Positions 34,201 through 39,867 of a stretch of 39,867 nucleotides of DNA are shown here, piece by piece. Source of the DNA: Actinomycetes bacterium (lineage in GTDB: Bacteria > Actinomycetota > Coriobacteriia > WRKU01 > WQUG01); assembly GCA_031272275.1 (NCBI GenBank), contig JAISUC010000026.1:1-39867 (forward strand). The letters are read 5' to 3'. How positions within the stretch are numbered: the first letter of the stretch is position 1; the number at the start of each line of letters is the position of its first letter. Below the pieces are notes generated by a model. The model was not told the DNA's origin, ran no database searches, and saw nothing but the letters and a program-made list of their open reading frames with translations. The position numbers were made by a program, and so were the translations under genes.

Positions 34201-37200
34201 TTTGCACAGACGGTGGGTGCCCTGGGAGGCGCGGAGCTCTCGGTGCAGGAATACACCACCAACTCGGTCCTCTTAAACGTCATTGACGGCGTGGAGTACC
34301 GTATGAACGGCGGGGAGTGGCAGGACTCGCGCCTGTTCGAGGGGCTGACGCCATCGACGACCTACAGCTTCACGGCACGCTTTGCCGCCACCGAGGACAG
34401 TGCGGCGGGCCCTGAAAGTGCGCCGATCGAGGTCACGACGGCCGCCAACGAGGCAACCGTCACCTTTGACTTGAACCTGATCGGGGCACAGACGGTGCTG
34501 ACCGAACGTCCCGCCGACCAGCACATCGTCTATCCGGCGCTGGTGGTGCAACCCCCCCGCCCTGTGAGCCCGGGCTATTCCTTTGAGGGATGGTTTACCA
34601 ACCCCGAGGGCACGGGTAAAGCATTTGTGTTCGGGATACCCTTGGCAGGGGACGTGAACCTGTACGCCAAATGGCACAAGACCGAAAGCATCATCTCGGT
34701 GGGATATCAGAACTCGTTCTATATTCTGGACGGCGGCTTGTATGCCTGGGGTAACAACCAGTACGGACAGCTGGGAACAGGTGACAGGGAGGACTACGCC
34801 TATCCGGTACGCATCGGTAGCGACACCGACTGGAAAGCGATCACGCCTGCGCGTAACTACACGCTGGGGCTGAAGAAAGACGGCACCCTGTATGCCTGGG
34901 GAACCAGTACCACCGGAGCCCTGGGTCTGGGGTCCACCACCGTACAGCTGACGCCCAAACAGGTCGAGCGCGGCCCCTGGAAACAGCTGGATGTCAGCAA
35001 CGGCACGACGGGTGATATCAGTGTCGGCGTGCGCGAAAACGGGACCCTATACAGCTGGGGCAGCAACCAGACCGGCTTGGGCTATACGGCTGCGGCCAAC
35101 GTCACCACACCCACGCAGATTGGGACACTCAACACCTGGGCTTCGGTGTCGGTCGGCACCGGCCACGTCCTGGCCATCAAGCGCGACGGGACGCTCTGGG
35201 GCTGGGGAACGAACACCTATCACGAACTGGATTCCAGTTCGACCGGTGGGGTCACCGCACGGCAAATCGGTTCTGCCACCAACTGGAATTCGGTTGCGGC
35301 GGGCGACAGTTATTCGGTTGCGACCAAGACCGACGGGACGCTTTGGGTCTGGGGTTACATGGGCGGACAGTACTTTGCCGATGCCACGACGCTCCTTTCT
35401 CCGACGCGGGTGGGCGCGGCCTACGATTGGACGCGGGTCTATGAGGCCGGTCCCCTGAACTCCGAGCTGCTGCGGAAAACCGACGGCAGCATCTGGCGGC
35501 GGGGGAGTTACCCGGGTATGTTGCTGCAGATCAGTGACACCCATGCCTGGAAAGAGGTCGCCGGCATGGTGAGCGATTACCATGCGCTGGCCGTGGACGC
35601 GGACAGCACCCTGTGGGCGCGCGGCAGAAACGCACGCGGAGGTGTGGGGGACGGGACCACGATGGACGCCTCGGACTGGGAGATGATCATCCCCTTCCAA
35701 GTCACCTATGACTACGGCGGCTATGCGCCGGCACGGGTGGGCTATGTCGACATCGGCGACATCATCGGCACGCTGCCGATGGATGAAGACGTGGCCGACC
35801 AGGATATCGTGGGCTGGTACACGGCACCCACCGGTGGTGACCGCATTACGTCAACCTGGAAACCGCTGTCCTCGACTACCATCTATGCCCGCTGGAAGAC
35901 GGTACTGGATGACGGATTGCTGTATGCGGTCGAGGTCACCAATCATTCCGTGCTGCTGTCCACCATCGCAGGCGCCCAATACCGCATCGACGGCGGTACC
36001 TGGCAGGCGGATCCGTACTTTGACGGGCTGGATCCGAAAACCAGCCATCGCTTCACCGCGCGCTATGCACAGACCGATGACGCGCCGGCGTCCCTTTCCT
36101 GCTCGCCGCTCACGGTAACCACGGCTGCAAGCGACATGGTGGTGACCTTCAACCTGAACGTCACACCTCCGCTGCTCCCGACCTACAGCGGTCCCACCAC
36201 ACAGACACTCACCTGGGGACAGACAGTGACGCGCCCGGAGGATCCCGCCTTGGACGGTTATGAGTTCCAGGGCTGGGCGACCGATCCGGACGGCGTGGAC
36301 CTTTTCGATTTCGATACCCTGCCGGCACATGATATGACGCTCTATGCCATCTGGGATGTAGCGGGAGCGGAAACCCCGACGACTCCTCCGTCCGGGGAAA
36401 CCACCGATTCGGCCGAGACCTCACCTTCCGCAGACACCAGCCCGGCCATTCAGCTCGAGATTGTCAGCGTCACCACCACCACGGTCGTCGTGGGTGAAAT
36501 CCCGGGATACGAGTACCGTATAGGCGTTACGGCATGGCAGGACAGCACGGTATTTACGGGACTGACTCCCAATAAAACCTATTCATTCCAAGGGCGGCTG
36601 AAGGCGACGGAGGATACCCCCGCCGGAGAAAAGACCGACCCGGTGCTGGCAACCACGAAGAAATTGAAAGAGCAGGTCTATTTCGACCTGAACCCGGTGG
36701 ATGAAACCCAGGTGATCATCGCGCTGCCGAAGCCCTTGGTGACGGTCGATTACGCGACCCTGGTCAGTCAGCCGCCGACACCCACCAGCGAACACTACCA
36801 GTTTGCCGGCTGGTCGACACAGCCCGACGGGTCATCGGGGCTGTATGATTTTGCGACCCCGGTGACCGATGATATGGTGCTGTTCGCGCAATGGGCATAC
36901 GACAAGACCGCAGTCGAGCCGCCGGTCATGGAGCTCAGTCTGGTCACCACCGACACCATCGCGTTTGTCCCGGTCGAGGGCGCGCGTTGGCGCATCGACG
37001 GGGGGGCCTGGCAGGAATCGAGCACGTTCACGGGGCTGGATGCGGACACGGTCTATGCGTTTGAGGCCTATTTCCCCGAGACGGGGCGCACGCTGGCGTC
37101 CGCGATTGCAGGGCCGGTCGAGGTGCGGACCAAGCGCGCCGGCAACAGCGTGGTGTTCGAGCTGAACCGGCAGGCCGGGCAGGTCATCATAGGCCTGGCG

Positions 37201-39588
37201 CCGCCTGCGCAGACCGTGCCGTACGAGGAATGTGCGGTTGAACCGGACGTTGATTTGGTCAGCCCCGGATTCAAGTTCCTGGGTTGGTCGCTGAATGCGT
37301 CCGACACCTATATGTATGATTTCGACACGCCGGTCAGTCACGACACGACGCTTTATGCTGCCTGGCAGGCGAAAGCGACGCCTGACGCTCCGTGGTTGCA
37401 GGTCGAATCGGTCACCACCACCACGGTGGCCTTGGTACCGATTTCCGGCGCAGAGTTCCGGATGGACGGCGGAGACTGGCAAGAGAGCCCGGTGTTTACC
37501 GGACTGGACCCGGATACCGAGTATGCGTTCACGGGCAGGTACAAAGAGACCGCCGTGATGGCTCAGTCCGACGAATCCGACCCGCCATTGGTGGTACGCA
37601 CGGACCGTGAGGAGTTCACGGTGGCGTTCGATTTGAATGCGGCACCCGACCAGGTGACCGACCCCTTGGTCTATCCGGAGCAGACTATCGACTGGGGTAA
37701 CACCGTGACGCGCCCGACACCTGATCCGACGTCTTTGGGCTATGTGTTCGAGGCGTGGACCACGGATGCGGAGGGATATCTGGTCTATGACTTTGACGCG
37801 CCGGTAGCAGGGGATCTGACGCTGTTTGCCCAGTGGGCCAGCGAAGAGGAAACCATCCCCGGACAGCTGCCGCAGGACCGACCGGAGCTGTATCTGGTGT
37901 CGGTTACCACGACGACGGTGGTTATCGGATCGAATCCGGATACGGGCGTCGAATACCGCATCGGTGTGGGCCCCTGGCAGGATGCGACCACCTTCACCGG
38001 CCTGATGCCGGATACGACCTATCTGTTCTACGGACGGATGAAGTCGACCGAGACCAGTGCCGCATCCGACCTGTCTGACCCCTTGGTGGTCACCACGCGC
38101 AAAGCGAACTATTACGTGATTTTTGACAGCAACCCGGTTGATGACGACCAGCTGATTCGCGGCTTGGCACACCCGGTCCAGATTGTGCCCTATGACACAC
38201 AGGCGACCGAGCTGTTCCCGACCAGTCCGTACTATAACCTGCGCGGTTGGTCGACCGAGCCGTCCGCGACTTCGGCGGCGGATTTCTGGGATTTCGACAC
38301 ACCGATTACCGAGGACCTGACTCTGTATGCCCAGTGGACCTTCACCAAAGGCGAGCAGGACCCGCCGCTGTTGGAACTGGTGTCAAAAACCGCGACCACG
38401 GTGGCACTGTATCCGGTACAGGGTGCTGAGTACCGTATCGCACCTGCAGGGCACGGGGACGACTGGCAGTCCGAGCCCTTCCCGGATGCAGACGACCTGC
38501 CCTGGCAGACCTCGCCGGTGTTCGAAGGGCTGACACCGGATACGGAATACGATTTCTATGCCCGGATGGCAGAAACTGACCTGTTGTATGCCTCACCCCA
38601 GGCAGGACCCTTAACCGTGCGGACGGATCACGCGGTCACGGTGTCCTTTGACCTGAACCCGATTGACGTCGAGCAGGTCATCGCAGGCGCCACACCCGCA
38701 GCTCAGGTCTTGAGCGAGGGGCAGCGTGCGACGCGACCGGCCGCGGATCCGTCAGCCGAGGGGTATCGTTTCCTGGGCTGGTCGACGGTGGCATCGGGTA
38801 CGGTCTATGATTTCTCGACACCGGTGACTGACGACATCACGCTCTACGCACAATGGTTCAAACGCGGCACGCAGACACCGCCCGAGCTGGAGGTCTTGCT
38901 GCGTACCGATACGATGATCGTGCTGGGCTCGACCCCGAGCGAGGGCGTGGAATACCGCCGCGGTGCCGGGGGTGCCTGGCAGCTGTCGCCGGTCTTTACG
39001 GGCCTGAACTATTCGATGACCTATACGCTGGAGGCGCGCATGCGCGAGACTGAGGACTTGCTGCCGTCTGACATCGTCACGATTAAGGCGGCGTCGCCTT
39101 TGACGCAGTGCACGGTGACCTTTAACGTGAACCCGGTGACCGATTTCCAGGTGATTGCCGGTATTCCGCCGGCGGTGACGGTTGACGGTGGCGCGCATAT
39201 CACGCTGCCTGTGGTGACGTCCACGGGATACACGCTGACCGGGTGGTCTGCCGATGTGGCGGGCACCGAGGTGTGGGAGGCGTCGGACGTTGTGGTCGAT
39301 GACATGGTGCTGTATGCCCAGTGGACCGCCAAGGACGAGCATGCAGCCGACCAGCTGACGGCGGCGGACTTGGTCCTGGTCTCGCGGGTTGGGGATACCG
39401 TGACGCTGCGCCCGATTACCGGTGCCGAGTACCGCGTGGGATCCAAGCCCTGGCAGGATCTGTCGGTGTTCACCGGATTGGATCCGGAGGTTACGTATAC
39501 GTTCCAGGCGCGCCTGAAGGAAACGGACGAACACGCCGCGTCGGCGCCGGTGACGCTGAAAGTGCGTCCTACCGACGGCGGGATGTGA
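28249..39588 (+). CDS. Giant exported RCC1 / FN3-like / InlB-repeat protein
   Basis: One 3779-residue reading frame. Residues 1-208 are an unusual N-terminal extension made mostly of repeat DNA. A hydrophobic export signal follows (about 210-236, likely cut near VQAA at 240-243). Then come: RCC1 block 1 (about 248-954, 14 repeats), three FN3-like modules (about 960-1190), RCC1 block 2 (about 1192-1917, 14 repeats), an InlB-type repeat, an FN3-like module and a second InlB repeat. RCC1 block 3 (about 2146-2484, 7 repeats) and a third InlB repeat follow. The rest is FN3-like/InlB pairs to the end: by eye 12 FN3-like and 10 InlB modules in all. RCC1 repeats read [18 protein letters not shown] and fold as seven-bladed propellers; InlB modules read GYxFxGW...DxTLYAQW. 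No LPXTG, membrane anchor or S-layer domain is visible at the C-terminus. Probable surface or secreted adhesin-like protein. The start is supported by GAGGAGAG. Confidence 0.9.
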   Translation: MRESNRGLYLRGFSRITRVITSFINHIWGSASPVESCSPDDSGLTNTIRHCEGIVDARGASTYGSGPSSARSGGLPRPQNPRARNDGQKVLRRACRIAAQTASARNDGQKVLRRAYCRIAAQTAPARNDGQKVLRRARRIAAQTASARNDGMKRNRSACSEGIFNPLDAIAYVIARVTGFVTRGNPVATAVATRQYPHVSAGATRPLRGLVAVGLVGVLSVTAVLTGVFSILGTFSPTQVQAAVDLGQVYSGPTANHSFYIKSDGSLWGWGVNDYGQVGDGTTTNVTAPKRIGSDTDWVGVSAGYYHTVALKRDGSLWAWGQNTYGQLGDGTTTNVTAPKRIGSDTDWMNVSGGTHYTVALKNDGSLWAWGYNNYGQVGDGTTTNVTTGPKRIGSDTEWARVSAGCYHTVALKSDGSLWAWGNNSYGQVGDGTTTNVTTGPKRIGSDTDWLTVSVGTYKNVALNIDGSLWAWGYNGYGQVGDGTATNVTTGPKRIGSDTDWVGVSAGNYHTVALKADGSLWAWGYNYYGQLGDGTTSNVTSGPKRIGSDSDWVGVSAGYRHTVALKADGSLWAWGYNYYGQVGDGTANVVTGPKRIGSDTDWASVSAGFVHTVALKNDGSLWAWGQNTYGAVGDGTTTSVSAPKRIGSDADWASVSSGSYHTFALKSDGSLWAWGNNSDGQLGDGTSTIVTTGPKRIGSDTNWVSVCAGTTHTVALKSDGSLWAWGNNQYGQLGDGTTTNVTTGPKRLGSDPDWASVSVGGSHTLATKTDGSLWAWGYNYYGQLGDGTTTDVTTGPKRIGSDTNWASVCVDLTYTVALKSDGSLWAWGQNTYGQVGDGTTSNVTTGPKRIGSDTNWASVSACYGHTVALKSDGSLWAWGNNNRGQLSDGTTANKSTPTRIGSDTDWASVSAGAYHTVAFKNDGSLWAWGGAESGQLGDGHADTNPNPVRVAMPLKGFQDTPPPPFLLSKTSTIVQLLDMGEGYEYSKDGVTWQTVTTFTGLLPGTTYNFVQRLAETDDLNASDPSDALPVTTMKGTQTAPAQPTLKSATDTVVTLNTVTGCEYSMDGVTWQETPVFSDLTPGTNYSFYQRRAATGQLNASPTSAPLGVRTKVANTATPPAPTVQSVTENTVVLQALSGAEYSSDGVTWQASTTFPDLKPLTEYTFYQRYAATATQMPGPASPGTTVKTGVAERITGGTATAYWLRSDGTLWAWGRNNYGQLGNGTLTDRSAAVRVGDASDWVDVSSLGNSVHAIKADGTLWAWGLNTSNQLGDGSATTKLTPVQIGSDHTWKQVRSTGNGAVALKTDGSIWAWGANSYGQVGDGTTTNVTAPKRIGSDSDWGRITGGLYSAFAQKTDGTLWAWGYNSGVAAGALGLGSSSNVTAPNKIGVETTWTDIASGAGATLAVKADGSLWAWGNNQEGQLGDGTTAVKTSPTRIGTANDWARVYKQGAASYALKSDGSLYAWGNNDNGQLGTGSTAGSSSPLRVGTDTDWGLIGPAAGEVISTAAYNTNAFTLAVKGGNLVAFGSDLYGQLGDGNAQKFNGIQQVGFDNDWTMTSSGYRHTIALKTDGTVWAWGDNSYGQLGDGTTLPRTAPTRIGADSDWKYVVAGNYFSFGIKTDGTLWAWGINSSGQLGDGTTTNRTGGPVKVSSAAWKTIIPGQMYSGSDWGDPVNYGGAQVLGIRTDGTVWGWGENSYSQATGNGSTSNALSPVQIGTAADTAAVAAGYVHSHLLTTTGYLYSWGYGGYGALGTGGTTDASTRTMTGTDSDWSAVSAGQFHTIALKRDGSLWGWGYGLASPSANGSQSTVTSPARAGTDNDWAQVNASLGNHSFAIKKNGSLYMWGGSSTTGANGDNSTNAHALMTQLGTDRDWASVSGGWWHTSALKTDGSLWTWGSNNFGELGNGKALTVSTPQQAGVYTVRFDPGPNASTAPSTVSISLGAKLGTLPAVSTKAGNIFKGWYTRPTGGTKVTADYVPTEHVTLFAQTVGALGGAELSVQEYTTNSVLLNVIDGVEYRMNGGEWQDSRLFEGLTPSTTYSFTARFAATEDSAAGPESAPIEVTTAANEATVTFDLNLIGAQTVLTERPADQHIVYPALVVQPPRPVSPGYSFEGWFTNPEGTGKAFVFGIPLAGDVNLYAKWHKTESIISVGYQNSFYILDGGLYAWGNNQYGQLGTGDREDYAYPVRIGSDTDWKAITPARNYTLGLKKDGTLYAWGTSTTGALGLGSTTVQLTPKQVERGPWKQLDVSNGTTGDISVGVRENGTLYSWGSNQTGLGYTAAANVTTPTQIGTLNTWASVSVGTGHVLAIKRDGTLWGWGTNTYHELDSSSTGGVTARQIGSATNWNSVAAGDSYSVATKTDGTLWVWGYMGGQYFADATTLLSPTRVGAAYDWTRVYEAGPLNSELLRKTDGSIWRRGSYPGMLLQISDTHAWKEVAGMVSDYHALAVDADSTLWARGRNARGGVGDGTTMDASDWEMIIPFQVTYDYGGYAPARVGYVDIGDIIGTLPMDEDVADQDIVGWYTAPTGGDRITSTWKPLSSTTIYARWKTVLDDGLLYAVEVTNHSVLLSTIAGAQYRIDGGTWQADPYFDGLDPKTSHRFTARYAQTDDAPASLSCSPLTVTTAASDMVVTFNLNVTPPLLPTYSGPTTQTLTWGQTVTRPEDPALDGYEFQGWATDPDGVDLFDFDTLPAHDMTLYAIWDVAGAETPTTPPSGETTDSAETSPSADTSPAIQLEIVSVTTTTVVVGEIPGYEYRIGVTAWQDSTVFTGLTPNKTYSFQGRLKATEDTPAGEKTDPVLATTKKLKEQVYFDLNPVDETQVIIALPKPLVTVDYATLVSQPPTPTSEHYQFAGWSTQPDGSSGLYDFATPVTDDMVLFAQWAYDKTAVEPPVMELSLVTTDTIAFVPVEGARWRIDGGAWQESSTFTGLDADTVYAFEAYFPETGRTLASAIAGPVEVRTKRAGNSVVFELNRQAGQVIIGLAPPAQTVPYEECAVEPDVDLVSPGFKFLGWSLNASDTYMYDFDTPVSHDTTLYAAWQAKATPDAPWLQVESVTTTTVALVPISGAEFRMDGGDWQESPVFTGLDPDTEYAFTGRYKETAVMAQSDESDPPLVVRTDREEFTVAFDLNAAPDQVTDPLVYPEQTIDWGNTVTRPTPDPTSLGYVFEAWTTDAEGYLVYDFDAPVAGDLTLFAQWASEEETIPGQLPQDRPELYLVSVTTTTVVIGSNPDTGVEYRIGVGPWQDATTFTGLMPDTTYLFYGRMKSTETSAASDLSDPLVVTTRKANYYVIFDSNPVDDDQLIRGLAHPVQIVPYDTQATELFPTSPYYNLRGWSTEPSATSAADFWDFDTPITEDLTLYAQWTFTKGEQDPPLLELVSKTATTVALYPVQGAEYRIAPAGHGDDWQSEPFPDADDLPWQTSPVFEGLTPDTEYDFYARMAETDLLYASPQAGPLTVRTDHAVTVSFDLNPIDVEQVIAGATPAAQVLSEGQRATRPAADPSAEGYRFLGWSTVASGTVYDFSTPVTDDITLYAQWFKRGTQTPPELEVLLRTDTMIVLGSTPSEGVEYRRGAGGAWQLSPVFTGLNYSMTYTLEARMRETEDLLPSDIVTIKAASPLTQCTVTFNVNPVTDFQVIAGIPPAVTVDGGAHITLPVVTSTGYTLTGWSADVAGTEVWEASDVVVDDMVLYAQWTAKDEHAADQLTAADLVLVSRVGDTVTLRPITGAEYRVGSKPWQDLSVFTGLDPEVTYTFQARLKETDEHAASAPVTLKVRPTDGGM
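28333..28345 (-). repeat. 13-bp motif GGGACGYRCTCCC, copy 9 (CG)
   Basis: Exact match on the minus strand, followed by CC, in the N-terminal extension of the giant gene, read as GSASP. This and the TatA copy share a longer context. No perfect copy was seen in the following 11 kb. Confidence 0.7.
28393..28497. repeat. TCATTGCGAGG-family palindromic repeat inside the giant gene
   Basis: CGTCATTGCGAGG at 28393, a GTGGATGCGC/GCGCATCCAC hairpin, a CCGGACCG/CGGTCCGG hairpin and the inverted end GGATTGCCGCG...GCTCGCAATGACG. It is translated as [13 protein letters not shown] and so on. The stems match the intergenic copies. Confidence 0.85.
28498..28689 (+). repeat. In-frame tandem repeat of 63, 66 and 63 bp in the giant gene
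   Basis: Three units starting CGCAATGACGG at 28498, 28561 and 28627, with a fourth start at 28690. They encode [11 protein letters not shown]...RIAAQTxxA repeats of 21, 22 and 21 residues. Each unit contains the inverted end of the dispersed palindromic repeat. The 3-bp length change keeps the frame. Confidence 0.92.
28764..28860. repeat. Second TCATTGCGAGG-family copy inside the giant gene, just before the signal sequence
   Basis: CGTCATTGCGAGG, a GGTGACGGG/CCCGTGGC-like stem, GTGGCAATCCAG, a GTGGCGAC/GTCGCCAC hairpin and a CCCGCAC/GTGCGGG hairpin, in the same order as intergenic copies. It is read as [22 protein letters not shown] and ends a few codons before the hydrophobic export segment. 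Confidence 0.85.
28990..31110 (+). repeat. Tandem array of about 150-bp RCC1-coding units (block 1)
   Basis: Fourteen units of roughly 147-153 bp. Phrases such as GACGGCAGCCTCTGGGC and AAGCGCATCGGCAGCGA recur nearly unchanged in most units. Blocks 2 (31822-34002) and 3 (34684-35700) code for the same fold but with much more divergent DNA, so block 1 was amplified or homogenised more recently. Confidence 0.9.
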
Positions 39589-39602
39589 GCGGGGTGAGCC
39601 GA

Positions 39603-39867
39603 GTGAACGTGAAGGCGCATCTGAGACACGTCATTGCGAGGGAGCGTCAGCGACCGCGGCAATCCACCGGCGGCGCCGGCCGCCGGATAGGGATGTGTGG
39701 CCTTGGCCGTCGTGCCGCCCACGTGCTGTTGGCGCTGGTGGTGTTGGTGGCGGGCGTGTCCGTGCAGGGCTTTGTGCCGAGCGATGTTAGTGCGGCTACC
39801 GCTAACCCCGGGCAGGTGTATTCGGGACCGACTGCCAATCACTCGTTCTACATTAAGGGTGACGGCA
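39603..39867 (+). CDS. Second RCC1-repeat surface protein, N-terminal part only
   Basis: Starts 15 bp after the giant gene stops and runs off the window. The best start is the GTG at 39603, with GGGGTGA five bases upstream; GTG at 39594 or 39609, or ATG at 39693, are alternatives. The product begins with a basic segment translated from a palindromic repeat (RHVIARERQRPRQSTGG), then a signal sequence (AHVLLALVVLVAGVSV, cleavage likely near VSA-A). [19 protein letters not shown], the start of an RCC1 repeat, follows. The last 55 bases match 28990-29044 with three differences. It is a tandem paralogue of the giant gene, probably co-transcribed. Confidence 0.85.
   Translation, partial: MNVKAHLRHVIARERQRPRQSTGGAGRRIGMCGLGRRAAHVLLALVVLVAGVSVQGFVPSDVSAATANPGQVYSGPTANHSFYIKGDG
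39629..39687. repeat. TCATTGCGAGG-family palindromic repeat at the start of the second surface-protein gene
   Basis: CGTCATTGCGAGGGAGCGTCAGCGACCGCGGCAATCCACC followed by a CCGGCGGC/GCCGCCGG hairpin, here split for clarity into arms at 39629-39641 and 39655-39687. If the GTG start is right, it is translated in frame ahead of the signal peptide, as in the giant gene. Confidence 0.85.

Overview
The window is GC-rich chromosomal DNA of an anaerobic bacterium. A coriobacterial-type actinobacterium (Coriobacteriia) is the best guess. The two-chain glycyl-tRNA synthetase followed by a PPDK regulator, the [NiFe]-hydrogenase maturation genes, a minimal TatA/TatC system, several apparently leaderless genes and giant RCC1/InlB-repeat surface proteins fit such a lineage. 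This is inference from gene content, not from a marker gene. I see no rRNA, CRISPR array, insertion sequence, phage or plasmid gene.

Layout. 0.2-2.7 kb: hypF (-). 3.0-3.9 kb: a DUF975 membrane protein (+). 3.9-4.6 kb: a block of palindromic repeats and a 42-bp tandem array. 4.7-5.9 kb: an exported NlpC/P60 peptidoglycan hydrolase. 6.2-7.9 kb: an operon of three zinc-ribbon proteins. 8.0-9.5 kb: tRNA-Lys(CTT) and ahcY (-). 9.7-12.6 kb: a glutathionylspermidine-synthase-like ATP-grasp protein and a GCS2-type glutamate-cysteine ligase (-). 13.0-16.1 kb: an ABC exporter and a secreted M14 carboxypeptidase (+). 16.2-17.3 kb: a FUSC-type membrane protein (-). 17.5-21.4 kb: glyQ-glyS-PPDK regulator (+). 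21.8-25.5 kb: two small membrane proteins, tatA, tatC, hypA and hypB (+). 25.5-27.6 kb: an arsR/smtB regulator and a metal P-type ATPase (-). 28.2-39.6 kb: one 3779-residue exported repeat protein. 39.6 kb to the end: the start of a second, related gene.

How the genes work together. HypF, HypA and HypB insert nickel and CN ligands into [NiFe]-hydrogenases, and Tat exports folded cofactor enzymes, so a Tat-exported hydrogenase elsewhere in the genome is likely. The ArsR repressor has both classical metal sites and sits over a clear promoter/operator, but the ATPase it controls lacks its nucleotide-binding domain. The ligase plus ATP-grasp pair looks like a low-molecular-weight thiol pathway without a recognisable gshB.

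The most unusual signals are: (1) a 13-bp near-palindrome GGGACGYRCTCCC, found nine times by eye in different reading frames and often in protein tails or linkers; (2) a mosaic family of palindromic repeats between genes that has also become coding sequence at the N-termini of both giant surface proteins; (3) RCC1 repeats grouped 14 + 14 + 7, matching whole seven-bladed propellers; (4) the P-type ATPase without its N-domain.
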